This document shows positions 25,214 through 41,122 of a DNA stretch of 60,000 nucleotides, piece after piece. Below the pieces are notes generated by a model. It was not told where the DNA came from. It saw nothing but the letters and a program-made list of their open reading frames with translations, and made no database searches. Source of the stretch: Chrysomallon squamiferum (taxonomy: Eukaryota; Mollusca; Gastropoda; Neomphalida; Peltospiridae). Within the stretch, counting starts at the first letter, position 1, and each line of letters starts with the position of its first letter. The stretch is from the NCBI GenBank assembly GCA_012295275.1, contig CM022673.1, forward strand, positions 29,833,136 to 29,893,135, written 5' to 3'. The position numbers and the translations under genes are program-made.

Positions 25214-28200
25214 TCAAGTTACAGTGCATTCTGGGAAAAAACTTGGAAACCAATAATGTCTTTCTTGTCCTGGATAATCATCTACCCAAGCAAGGCCTTC
25301 TTTAACCATAAACTCCTGAAAAAAGAAAGAAATGAAGAACGTTAGTATACTTATATTAGTAGTAAAAATTTAAAAACAGGCAGTGTACTAAATTTGAGGA
25401 GGTTTTTGAAATTTATTTTGGATTTGAATGAGAAAATCATTTCTGCTTGTACAGTGATACTTACTAAAGCTCTTTTTGCTCTTTCTTCTTCCCATTTCAA
25501 TTCCTTCATTAGCATACCCTTACTAATAAATCCGGTTTCCTGAAAATTAAATGGTAAAACAAAATATTTGCAGTTAAAAAAAATTAAAACCATTTACTTT
25601 TAACTGAAGTGAAATAACTACAGAATGATACTATTAGTATATACAATCAGCTGAAATTTAAGTCACACCATCCAAGAAGAATCTGGCAAAGATATGATGC
25701 AGGTTCAGAATTTACAGAAGACATACAACTTGAAACCAGTTGATATTAAAAGTAGTAATAAGGTATTATTAGTTTTTATTTTGTATCATTATTACTATTA
25801 CTATTTTTAGTTTATTATATTTTTATTATCATCATTATTATTATTTTTTAAACTGTGACTTCAGAAATGCTAGTTTTATTGTGTAAATGTAAGTGAATGA
25901 TATCAGATATAATTATACTAAACACATCTGTCAAGGTGCATTACCAAACATCCCACATTTCTGGTCACAGTGTAATCATGTACACTTAGAGTATTAAAAG
26001 AAGAACAAAAACAAGAATATATCTGAAGCCTTCTGATTAAGTTATTAAAATGGCAAATTATTTAAAACATGATACTGTGCAACAAACATAATGGAATATG
26101 TATTTCTGTGTAACAGTAATTTGCTTATTTCAAACAAGAATTTATCAAAATATATGATTAACTGAAGGAAGATAACTCTTTTAATGCCACCTGTGAAAAA
26201 TGAACTTTAAAAACCATCTACCTGAGCCTGCTGCAAGACAGTGGTGTGGTCCATTGTTAACTCTCCGGGCACAGACTGAATCAAAAACGTAACTCCTACT
26301 GGAATCACAGTGAAACCATTTCCTAGAATCTTCAGTTTCCTTATGGCCCGTAAAAGATCATCACTATATCAAGAAATAATGTATTATAACAAATTTATGA
26401 AGAATAATATTAATGACATTAATTTACTAAGTAATATTTATGATGATGATGTGGATTGTGTTAATAATAATGGAACTGAAAACTGAAAGCTTTCAACTAT
26501 TAGTTAAATTTTAAAAATTCAGTAATACAACTCCCCCTTTACACCAAGTATCTTGAGTAAATTTTAGTTCAGCATATGTCATTAAATCTAAACATCAGCA
26601 TCATCACAGTACATGAAATAAATAAATGTTTCCATAACAATATATTTAAAATAAATAAAACACTTACAAATTAATATTAAAGCTAATTAAGGTTAAAAAA
26701 CAGAAACAGTTTCAATTTAAATATATATACGCGCACACACACAAACACACATACATACATATACATATAAAATGATATACAAAAAATATTTACATCAAAA
26801 CATTGTAAACAAATGTTTGCCATTACCTAGTTCTACCATCAAGCATGCAGACAGACACTAAGTTTAAATTAAATAAGAGAATTTTATTACTTTAAAAAAT
26901 TATACTGGAACAGTTTTTTAACTCTTTAATGCCTTAACAAGAGTTGTATTTTCCCTGTGTTGTTTACACTAATTATAAGATGTATGTAGTGATACACAAG
27001 TCATTCTTAAGGAGAAACCACAAGGTAAATAATACCCTTTGATTATCAGAATATGTTTTTAGTGTTCTTTAAGTTTTAGCAATAGTTATTCTTTCATGAG
27101 TGATTTTGGCTAGTTTTATCATGTTGTCAGTTTAATGTATTATGTCTGGTCACATTATGACTTGGAAATTTATGATGTAGGGCGAGGTATGACTGTTTAT
27201 ACAATTTTTGATCTTAAAAACCACCTAAAAACAAGAAGTAAGTTGTTAAAACAATCATTCAAATTTAGTTTTAGTTTCTTTTGCTCTTCTTTTTCTATTA
27301 TTGTGGATGCATAGTTACATATGCACATTACACGTGGACTATACTAACACACACTATGCAATTAACAGACAGTAATTTTTAGTTTATAAAGATAAGTACA
27401 TGCTGATATCTTGTGAATGTCGACCTCTAGATGCCTCCACTCTTTTTCTAAGTTCTTCAATTCCTATTAAACCTGAAACATTTATAAAAAAATTATTATT
27501 ATAAAAATGACATTCATAAAAAAAATTATAGCTATTTAATATTCAAATATATAGAAGACAAATTTCTTTTTTAAAAATTCCTTCATAAGAGACCAAAATT
27601 AAAAACATCTGAATAAAAAAACTTCACTCTTTTGACAAACTGACAAATTTAAAGCAGAAACAATATTTCTGGTGAAGGACTAAGAAAGTTTATTACTGAT
27701 ACCAGAGAACATAATATCTGTTTGTATATATATAACCACAGATACTTAAATTAAAACGTCCCATGATATAAAGAATTTAATCTTGCCTCCATTTCTATGA
27801 CTTGTTGCCAAACAAACTTCTATAATTTGTACTCCAAGTTCATAATAAAAATCTCCAACTCCCAGCATCTCAGCCCAGAAACCTTTGCTTGCTAAAATAA
27901 AAAATAAAATGTTTAAAAAGATCCGGTTATATACAAGACTACAAAATAATCAAATTAATTTTTCTCTAAATGGAACAAATGGGTTACATCAAGAACATCA
28001 ATGATATTATTTTCTACTACAATCTGTGTTTTCTATGATTATTTGATAAATATATATTTTCAACAATATGGGTAATTTGTAACATTTATCAGCAAATATT
28101 CATTAAAGTCAGAAAACATGTACACAGCTGTTGATAGTAAAAATTCTGTGTCATACTTTCTTCTACAAGTGGAAAAGATAGTTGTTTACATGCATGTGTG

Positions 28201-29090
28201 TCAAACATTTAATTCAAAGAAAAACAAATTTATAATAGAATGTTTTGTGTTAAAAATAACCACACTGAATGATTTCATACAAGCCAGTGGATCTACACCA
28301 ATTGAAGCACACATTTCTTGAAACTGAATTCGGAATTCAGGATCTTTTCTAATATCATCTTTGTGTTTGCTTGCAAAATCTTCCAGATTCTTTTTAAATG
28401 TTTCCATTTGCTGTGCCATCTACACAAAGAAAAAATATAATTATATCTTTAATAAACATAAGCCCAATTACTAGATATGTGAAACATATAAATTATTATT
28501 ATGCATTCAGTAGAGTCAAAGTTTCAGCTTTAAAGATAAGTTTTGATTTTATCTTTATAAGATACAGAGATTACTTCTTAAAATGTCCATAATGTTCCAA
28601 GTCCTAAATTAAGCACATTATATATTATAAGAAAATGGAGATAATATAATCATACTATATATTATGATATGGCTAAGATAAATATATTTTCATTATCAAT
28701 AGGTTTAGAAAAATATGACTATATTGTAACTGACAATTAGCCTGTTAATTATGTTCTTATACATCTGGACAGACGGCACATTTGTCCTTCTGAAGCATTA
28801 TAAATATCAGTACTTACTTGTGCAAACTGATCTTCAGCTATTTCTGTTCCTTTATCTTTGTATTTGGCCTGAATTTAAATAGAAAGAAAAATACTGAAGA
28901 GAAATTATATTTAGTGTAAAAAGCAAAACACAAAATACAACAAAAAACTAATATTAATAATAAAATAACAAAATAATAAAAACTGTGTTCTTTGAAATTC
29001 ATTACATAAATTTATATTGCTATAACAAACAACAATACAGAAGGAAGCAGGCTTAAATAAATAGATCTAATTTCATTATCATAATCATAT

Positions 29091-29137
<47 letters not shown>

Positions 29138-29561
29138 TTCAAATGATGGATGGTGTAGTAAAATAAACAATGGTAATTTCTATGCATAATAATAGTTTAA
29201 TTATTATTAAGAAATAATCAATTAAGCTAATCACATAAAATTATTATTATGAGTAAATACTAACAAAGATAAATAAATATCATCATGGGGAAACTGTAGT
29301 AATCAGTAACAATAAATAGCAGAATCAGTGGAACAGTGACAAGTCATACTCGGATTCCTCGGATACTCATACTGGTAAGTGATAATCATAATGATTCACA
29401 GTATCATGAGTATGAGTATCAGTATGATACTCTATAGTGAAATTATTCTTTTTGAATCGGTGCCAAGGAGAAACAATATCCAATTTCCAGAATGTATCTG
29501 AACGTACCTGTGTTAGACTTTTCTTTTTAATTGCAGCAACTCCTGGACCTCGTCTGTGCAT
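25214..29561 (-). CDS. SNF8: Vacuolar-sorting protein SNF8 (VPS22/EAP30), ESCRT-II subunit
   Basis: SNF8/VPS22 is part of ESCRT-II (with VPS25 and VPS36), which acts at endosomes in sorting ubiquitinated membrane proteins into multivesicular bodies. Exons in transcript order: 29561-29508, 28868-28818, 28419-28281, 27891-27787, 27472-27400, 26363-26222, 25539-25465 and 25315-25214. The frame holds through every junction, giving 246 aa, close to the human protein (about 258). It starts [16 protein letters not shown]; the most conserved block is [20 protein letters not shown] (84-103), then winged-helix segments with [11 protein letters not shown] (142-152) and EGLAWVDD near the C terminus. Intron 4 has a GC donor (GGAG|GCAAGA at 27787/27786). 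Introns are AT-rich with one ATT tract (29093-29137). Identification is strong. Confidence 0.96.
29093..29137. repeat. (ATT)n microsatellite in SNF8 intron 1
   Basis: Perfect ATT tract. SNF8 introns otherwise contain few long microsatellites. Confidence 0.95.
29360..29426. repeat. Imperfect long inverted repeat in SNF8 intron 1
   Basis: GATACTCATACT near 29362 and its exact reverse complement AGTATGAGTATC near 29409 form the outer stem, with partial pairing continuing inward through GTGATAATCA and TGATTCAC. The unit could fold as one hairpin of about 60 nt. A small palindromic element or structured RNA are both possible. Confidence 0.5.
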
Positions 29562-29838
29562 CGTGAAACTTTATGATCAATCTCACTCCTATCTTTGCTC
29601 AAACCCGGAAATGTCAGTGAAACAGGGACGATAACTCTAGAAAGAAGTAAAAGCTAAAACTAAAGTATGAACAAAAGAATTAAAAGGAAAGAAAAAAAAA
29701 TAATAATAAAAAGTAAAATAAAATAAAATAAAATAAAATAATTAAAAAAAAAAAAAAAATAAAGAAGAAGAAAAAGCAAATTGAAAATTAAAATAAATTT
29801 GAGTTTGGGTGAACATTTTACACCGTTCATATTAATGG

Positions 29839-29886
<48 letters not shown>

Positions 29887-30190
29887 GACGTTGTTGTTGT
29901 TAATTTGTTAGTAATGTAATATTTCTTTGGACATTTTAAACGTCCTCGAATACTCTAATCGTTCGTAGCAACAAAACTAACGTCAATTCTTGTGTGACGT
30001 CATAACAATAGAATTATTGCTTTTGCAACGTTCAATAATGATGTAATTATAAAAACTAGCCATTATAATGAATAAACAAAATCGAGTGGTGCTGTATTCT
30101 AAAACGGTAGCCTTTTATGAACGCGAGGCAAAGCAAATTATTCAATTTTCGAGAAATGCCGCCATTTGTCTCGTTTGGCTATGTGTTTTA
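29562..30190. promoter_or_regulatory. Divergent promoter region between SNF8 and the downstream coiled-coil gene
   Basis: The start codons of the two genes point away from each other across about 630 bp. The gap holds a perfect CRE (TGACGTCA, 29995-30002), a YY1-like GCCGCCATTT (30158-30167) just before the plus-strand gene, an ATT tract (29838-29886) and (AAAAT)n near 29708-29740. No TATA box was evident. Shared regulation is inferred from geometry. Confidence 0.5.
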
Positions 30191-32621
<2,431 letters not shown>

Positions 32622-33020
32622 AACTAATTACACTCTTTAACATTTTTATGTACGTTTGCGGCTCTTTAAAAAACAACCCTGCTTGATATGTTTTCCGAAA
32701 GTCGTGGTTATTTTTATTACTATTAGATTTTGAAACATTAAATAGTGTAATGTATGTATTTTCAAAGGAAACGTTTGACGAAATGATTTTTTTTTTTTTA
32801 ATTTTTTCCCCCACTTTGTCTTTATTATTATTTAATCCGTTTCCAATTTAAATGAAAAAAATTAATTTATAAATGTTGATAATTATATCGGTAAAAACCT
32901 GAAAGTTTCGGTAAATACCGCCTTTAGGTCAAAGGAGTTGTTACATGTACCATTAAAAAAAAAAAAAAATTACACTACTAGCACTGTTCCACAAAAATAG
33001 TTTTTGTTTATTTTTGTATC

Positions 33021-33023
33021 CTT

Positions 33024-33066
<43 letters not shown>

Positions 33067-33068
33067 TA
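33021..33068. repeat. (TTTA)n microsatellite
   Basis: Perfect TTTA units. A shorter TTTA run occurs at about 33158-33178. ORFs across this region are repeat artefacts. Confidence 0.95.
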
Positions 33069-33247
33069 TTCAAACAGTATTATATATACAAGATATGCTG
33101 TCATACTTTTGTGCATCTTTTCTTATTTTTGTTTTATCTTTTCTTTCCCACCCTCTTTTTATTTATTTATTTATTTTTCTTCTATATATTATTTGCAAAC
33201 ATAATAAAAGAAACAGCATGGTAAGGCAACATGATTATATGTAAGAT

Positions 33248-33289
33248 CTGGATAAATACATCAACGATAACCAGTCCAGGAAGCCATAA
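33248..33289 (+). pseudogene. Partial copy of the last exon of the one-TM gene (decayed or alternative terminal exon)
   Basis: 33248-33284 matches 32562-32598 in exon 5 at 31 of 37 bases. It translates as LDKYINDNQSRKP and then a stop, against LDKYVNKNQSRQQ in the gene. An AG (33244-33245, ATGTAAG) lies just ahead and AATAAA just after (33302-33307). It may be a relic of a tandem exon duplication or a functional alternative 3' exon; the sequence does not decide. Similarity fades on both sides. Confidence 0.55.
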
Positions 33290-33714
33290 AGAATGAGCTT
33301 TAATAAATAAAAAAAACAAAAACAAAAAAAACCCACATTTATATAGTGAAGCATTACTGCATGTGTACCGATTTAAAATCAAAACTGTAATTATAAAGAT
33401 AATGTTATGTTAGAACTAAAGATAAACCTGTCTTAATGCTTTTGTGTCGTATTTTCTTTTTATTATTTATTTACAAAAGTAATAAAATTAACTTACATAA
33501 AGTTGCGTACGTTAATGAATCAGGGTATTTTGATATAAATCGTTATTAGATGTCAGATTTTTGCATAATGCAATTAATCCCCGACTTACTGTTGTAGTGG
33601 TTAACAGAACAAGAGATCTTTTATATGTGTCCTACCGTAGTAAGGAAAATGTGTCATTATTATGTTAAGTCAGACGTGGAAGTCTAGCCAACGCAGGAAT
33701 ACATCTTTAAAAAA

Positions 33715-33919
33715 ATGGATGAATTCGATATGGTGATAGATACAGTTCTTCGTTCCAATAACAGGTAAGCGAAAACCGAATTCGCCCACGTGAAAACACA
33801 GGATTTTAATACATATAAAATGACTATAGTGACTGAGTCGATGCGTTTTTCTTGCATGTCCTGAGCCGTCTCAAAAACATTTACACCTTTACTTCATAAT
33901 AAATTAGTACTTGAAAATT

Positions 33920-33960
<41 letters not shown>

Positions 33961-36900
33961 AAAAAGACTAAATAGTTTAGCATCAGTAAAAGACAAGTCA
34001 TACGAGTATTCATGATCAATATTCGTACATCAAGCAGAGAGTGAGGAAGCTAAAGTGTTACATAAAATTTTCTCTCTATTTTAGTTTCCTGTTACAGTAA
34101 AATGGATGGTTGCATGTACATACTTTTCGTTTGTCTTGTCTTGTAAATTTATTTTTCATTTTTATCCCATTAAAAGCTATTGACATTCACTGTATGAGTA
34201 ATATAAATTAATTAGATAAAGCTATATATATTAAATTGTATTTTATATATCAGTATTATTAGGTAATTAATACCATATGTATGTTTTGGGTTGGAAACAA
34301 ACAAAACAAAAATGTTTTGGTACCACTATGTTAACGTAACACAGGATGTATCAGCTATGGGAAGCAAGTCTGTGTGCAAGATAAGGAAAAGAAAAGGTAA
34401 ACTATTCGACACCCAATCTGATACTAAATCAGGGCTTTCATTTATTTATTATAATTATTAAGTTATAAAGTGAAAGTGGTAATTAAGATAATGTAAGAAA
34501 TTTCATCAAATTAAATATTTTACAAGTGCATAAGGTCACCAGCTATTACTCCAACGGCTTCCTGGACTCAGTGAGTAAACTAAAAATTTTAAATTTAATA
34601 ATCAAGTAATTTGTTTTAACCAAGTGACACCAAATTAATAAAAATGACGTAACATAAATAATAAATTAGTTTCATTGTTCTTAAATACATTCTGACACAA
34701 CTGGCACTATTAATAGCGACTGACGCGATTAAATTTAATGCTGAATCTAAGTTGTCTCATTATTGTGTAAATTAATTTTACAAACTTGTACTTACCAGGA
34801 AGAATTGTTAATTTCTTCAGTTTCGAACTCGGACAGTATACATAAATCAATAATTATAAGATAATCATAATAATTCCGAAAATCAAGGCCGAAGTATATT
34901 CTTGCATCTATAATTGAAGTAAATATACTACATCCATAATTCTCATTCAAAACTTCGGCTAGAATAGTTCGGAAGTCTCGTTGTTTTTTAAAGAGAATGC
35001 GATACATAATTATTCTTACAAACACATGTTTTTTTTTAAATTAATAAATCCAAATTAAAATACGATCAATAAATTTTAAAGAAGTATGTATGACCTAGAT
35101 CAGTTCATTTTTTTTTAAACACCCTAATATTTTAAGTAGTATCCAAAATTAGGAAATTAGACTATATGACGTTTATAATTTAATTTACATAACTATGTAA
35201 ATGTATACAGAAATATTTAAAAGCACAAATAAAAACAGTAACAATAAATACAAGAAAAAATATTTTCAATGAATATAATCTAACACCCCTACACTGATTT
35301 AAATAATTGACTCATCCAGTTGTCGTTTGTTAAAAATAACATTGTAAGAATATGCACAGTAATACTGTTTAATTATTGCGGATTCAAATGTATTTTCATA
35401 ATTTCTATTTTTAAAAACAATATTACAAACAAAAATATTTATGTTAACTCTACATATTTAAATGTTATCTTTGCCTAAGTTTGATCGGGCAGTAAATATT
35501 AGAAAATGAAAACCAGTTTTAGAGTGAACATTTTAATGAAAATTTCGTTTAAAAATAAAAAAATTTTAAATACATTTAGGCTAACTGCATTAAGAATTCG
35601 TTAATCTTTTTTACTCTTAACGATAATAGTAGAAAAATGGAATTAGACACGTTTCACTGGATTAATACGAACCTGCACACAGCACGAGACGCCTTAGGAT
35701 ACAAGAATAAAAATTAAAGATCATTCATTATTTTTATTGATATATTACTTTCCATAATACGTTCAAATCCAAATGAAGTTTTGGATGTTTGAAGATGGAT
35801 TATAAACTACTGAAATTGTATAATTTAATTTCAATTGAGGTGGGGCCCATATAATTCAGTGTCTGGTGGATCATGGCAGTCATCGCACTGTTTCATCTTC
35901 GACACCACAGAGGTATTCTCTACTCTGAATACAGCAAAGTTCTTACCCATGAGCCTAGTACAGGTTCTCTACTGGTCGATTCGATACCCTGAAGCACAAA
36001 GGACCAATCAAATCATTTGACACATGGATGAGAAGTTCGGCTATTTTAATTTATTTTTGGAATATATTACTTCCTGCTCGAAAATCCAATGCTCTACAGG
36101 GTTACACTTTAGAATTTTTGACGAAAGTCGCAGTTTTGGCGTCGCGAAACTTGTGTGATTTGTTGTTGTTGTTTCGGTGCTGCCTTACTGTTAGATTTGT
36201 TACTTAACAAAGGATTAATGAGGCTACAGAGCGCATTGTCGACAGTTAAAATATGTAAATAAAGGCTCATAAAAGCAACGACATATCTTTGTTGTAAAAA
36301 TATTACTAAAGTGTATCCATTTGCAAATTTTGGATCTATATGCAAATTTTATTATCCTAACTTAAGTAAATACATTTTGGTTAGATCAAATTTTTTTTTT
36401 TTTTTTTTTTTTACTATTAATCACAATCAGGACTAATTACAATTGTTAAGTGTTGATTTAGTATAATCGTCTTTACCTTATTATATTTTTTTTTTTTTTT
36501 TTTTTTTGTCAAAACATATACTGCTAGAAAGAATGGCGAATATTGCCAAAAGCAACAGGAAATTTATTCACGGGTGTTTTTCATTTTGTGATCCGCGACT
36601 ACACATTCAAGACACAAAAACAATATAAGGAGTATTGTTTTACACCATTGTTTTCATTATGTTGTACATGGGACATAATGTATCATCTCGATTTCTGTCA
36701 CACTAATCTGAAAATTATATTAAAATATAATAGAAATATTTAGTTAATAAATCTTTGTTTTGCAGCTACTAAAATCTTAAATAATTTAGCATGTGGAAGT
36801 GGACAAAGCTGACGTCAATTGGTGACAGCTAATGTCAGAAGCCTACTTGACGTCATAATCTACATAACGTTGTCGCATGTACGTTGGGATTTGGCACAGG

Positions 36901-39744
36901 TGAATCAAAACAAATATGAATATGCGCGTAGATATCCGATGGAGATTGTAGACAGTTGCGAAGGCCCCACCGAAGCTAATAATACAGCCCCGAGCCAGAC
37001 ACCTGATGTCGATGAGTAAGATTATTTAAAAAACAAACAAAAAACAACTTGGATTGTTATTAAAAAGTTTATGTCATAGGTGTGCACTGCTGGTGTCAGG
37101 GTATTTCTAAAATAATAATGAATGAACTTTAATTGTGTATATTAATTTCTTTTCGAAAGTTTATGAACAATGTTAAGGAGGCGTTAACCCGTTCTTTGTA
37201 GCTGAATAAAACTATATCTAATTTCCTGTGATAGAAAATTAAAATAATGACGTCACAGACAGATTAATAAATAATTTTTGACTATTTCATTTGTAAAATA
37301 CCTAAATAACTCATTAACAAGCATGAATTTTAAAAAAATTCCTTCGATTTTATACACAAACAAAATTAACACTCCTATGTCCATCAGTGGGACAGATGTC
37401 TTTGAACGTTATGTTAATGTAAACATTTCAAATAATATCCTGTTGTAACAATAAAAGATGACATTTTAAATATCGTTCATAAATTTCTAACTTAGACATT
37501 AATTGCTGTAACAAAGCCTAAATAAATATATGCACAGAAAATAAAATCAATCTGTTTAATACTTCAGATTTAACATATTTGATGCAAGTCAAACAGAAGA
37601 CGATGGCCTCGGTATTCAAGTTCTGATCGTACCTTTATGCGCACTGTACATCTCCGATATGTACCGAATTTTCACGAGCGGTACCACTATGGCATGGGTA
37701 ACAGTTTATAGACATTGTTATATAGGTTTTTAAAATTAATTAATTTTATTTTATTTATTTATTTATTATTATTATAAATTTATTATTATCATCATCATCA
37801 TCAATATTATTACTTTGTTTTTGCTGTTGTTCTTTCTTTGAGGAAATATTTACAAAATGAGTTTATGAAATTTAAAATATGGAAATATTGCTGCATTTAG
37901 ATAATTATTGTAACCTGTTAAGGTACATACATAATTTACACACACACACACACACACACAAAATCACTATAAATCACACAATCAAAGACCAAAAAAAAAA
38001 AAAAATGGATATATATATACACACAGAGAGAAAATGTTTGCATTACGCCTGATGATGGGGTTCTGTTCGTTACAAAGTCAGTCATAACAGTCTTATGCGC
38101 TACAGATGCTTTTCTTCATATATGTATATATTGTGCTCTTTTTATTCTTTCATTCTTTTCTTCTTCTTCTTCTTTTTTTTTAATTTTAAAATTTATTGTT
38201 ATCTTTTTCTTTTTCTAGTTTGTTTTTTAAATTTTGAAAATTAAAACCATTTTGAAAATATTCTTTTGTGATCTAAACCTGCAGTTAACACTAAAGGAGT
38301 AACAAGTATTGATCGAAATAAAGATAGTTCCGTCCCAAAAAGAAGATCATGTAATTTTATCTCGCTCCTACGTACAGTGATAGGATATATAAAATATGAG
38401 AGAGAGGTCAGTTTGCATGGTATAACAATTATCTTTTATTTTCAGTTAATTTTTACTCAGTTTTTCTGGACTGCGGTTGTTGTCCTGGGAATTTTATGCG
38501 CAGTAAGAGGTAAAAACGTATTTCAGTATGTCTAAATACTTCTTGTTTATTAATTAAAAGTAATTTTTGTAGATTTGTCATATGTTGCATATGTGAATTC
38601 AGTTTCCCGCCCACGTTTTAAATTGTATTATTGTTGTTGTTGTTGTCGTTGTTGTTGTTGTTATTATTATTATTATTATTATGTCTTTAAAATGAAATTA
38701 ATTTCATCTTGAATTTATATGTGATAAAAATGGCGTGCCTCCTTATTTAAATAAATAAATAAATAAATGAATACAGCATCAACATCAGAATCGTCTCCAT
38801 CATTTGGTACTTCAGTGTCAGTACCACGTCAATATCGCTAACTCGAAATCTCCATTGGTTTTTGATGATAAATCACTAAACGCTACTTGATTCTCAGATA
38901 ACAGTTTTAATATACAAGTGAGACACTTAACGGCAATAAAATCGCACAGTATTCATGATAACATTTGTACTTTGGTAGATTAAGCTGCATTCAGAAATCC
39001 CTGGTTTCTGCAAGTAGTTCTAAAGATGGAATAGTTCTGTATTCGGTATTATCATAGACTAGTGTGAATGTTGACTGTTTTGAATACCTCAAGTGCATAA
39101 AGCCACATTAAGATTATCTTAATGTGTATGGTTTGTATAGAAAGAGGATTTGTCAGTCTATCATACGATCTTAACTTATGAAAGTCAAGCAGATATTTTA
39201 TTTAACAGAAAGTCAGAAATCGTAGGAAAGACTTTGTTTCTGAAAACAACTTTATAATATCTGTTGGTCAAATGTTTTGTATGTTAATAGACAATGTTGA
39301 ATGCCTTTTACGTTATAGCCAGATTTAATTAGAGATTCTAATGAATCATTGTGCATTTTTCATTTGGAACATGTTCTTCCGTTTCACACATTTTAATATA
39401 TCTGTTGGTTTTAATCGTCGCTTTTAGATCAGGGCTAGTGCCACCACTGTAGTTAAATAAATTAGTAACTACGTAGAAAGATAATGTACACTAAAATTGT
39501 TGAAAGCTGGGAAGAGGAGACTCGTGATAAACCTCTATAACAGATCTCGTTAAAAGAATCTGCTTTATCTCTGCTAACATTCATTTGATATATATAATTA
39601 ATAAAAATAACGACATACATTGGGATTCACTATCAATTTTCAAGAGTTTCGAAAACTTCGGTTAGAATTATTTTTGGTATTTTTGTATCTATTATTAGTC
39701 TAAATAATAATAATAATATATATCTATATCTATATCTATAACTT

Positions 39745-39821
<77 letters not shown>

Positions 39822-40310
39822 GTTTAGCAGAAAAGGTCAACAGAGTGAACAGAGATGTTTTGCATTAATGGATTTAAATGCAGGTGCGGTCCAGGGGTAA
39901 TGTAATGTGCGGTTTCTGATTAAAACGATTTTGCAGAAATGTATTGTTCTGTTGCTGCCTATCAAAAAATTCCACGAAAGTCAGTTAAACGCACACCTAC
40001 ACTCACATTTATATACACAAACACACAAAAATTTGCTTACCTACAAATGGTCACGAATTTCTCGCAGTTGACTCTTTAAGCTAACGTGACAACCTGTGTC
40101 AATGAATCAATAAAGATGAAACTTGAGGAAAATGTTGACGACATCCTATCAAAAACTGAACAGATGGTAGGTTACGGATTTCAGTATCAAACTACTTGTT
40201 TTTAGGCATGCAAACTGATTCATTTTATTTACAAGTTATTAGCAACAGCCAGTTGCATGTATTAATGAAGCCTGTAATTACTTTTAATGTTTGTGCTTAT
40301 CTGTGAGCGC

Positions 40311-40342
<32 letters not shown>

Positions 40343-41068
40343 TTTTTTATATATGTGTTTCAAACTTACTTAAAATAAAAAGGGAGAATAATTAATTTCA
40401 CACCTCTTTTCAGGCAAAGGGAGAAAGAATTTTCGTTGATCAATTTATTTATATAAACCAAATAAAAAGAAACAATATTATCAAATGATATAAAACTGTA
40501 AGGAATATATTAGGTGAAGCTATATTTCAGTGTTTAAAGTTTCTAATCTTGTGATTCCAAGAAATCTGATTTAAAGACATAGAAATTTCAAAAATTACAA
40601 AATAGAATTGATGTAGACCTCTAAATAGAGCATGCATTGTGCGTTTCTGTTCAAAAAGAAAATCATTTGCCGCCAAAGCTTTCGAGCATAAAATATGTTC
40701 TTTCAGATACTGTGAATTTATTGTGTGTGTGTATGTGTGTGTGATAGAAATAATTAAAAAGATTTAAATCCTTTTCACAACAGTACAAGACAGTGAGCGA
40801 AATGAAAGTGTAGTTAGACTAACTGGGATCTGTCAGTGCAGTAGGTAAAATGTTAGTACACGTACAGGTTTTCAGCACAGCAGAATTCCACTGAAGTAAC
40901 AGATATTTCCACGTGTAATGTTTTGTGTTCTGATAAGTATCTGAATGTATCAGTTGACTGCATCTAGGTAATCACCTTCTGCTCCTTCCATCACCCACTT
41001 CTAGGGTGCATCCAAGATGTTAATAAAGAGGGGGGTATCATAATTTTGTCGATATAATTATCTAGATA

Positions 41069-41122
<54 letters not shown>

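Noticed and set aside
35835-36020. 61-codon ORF in a GC-richer patch, with faint similarity to 45730-45800
   Set aside because: Similarity to the 45.7-kb patch is limited to short words such as CAGAGGTAT and could be chance. No frame continuity or recognisable domain.
38446-38509. Earlier donor GCA|GTAAGA in exon 6 of the two-TM gene
   Set aside because: A better-looking donor, but its phase puts a stop early in the next exon. AGAG|GTAAAA keeps the frame.
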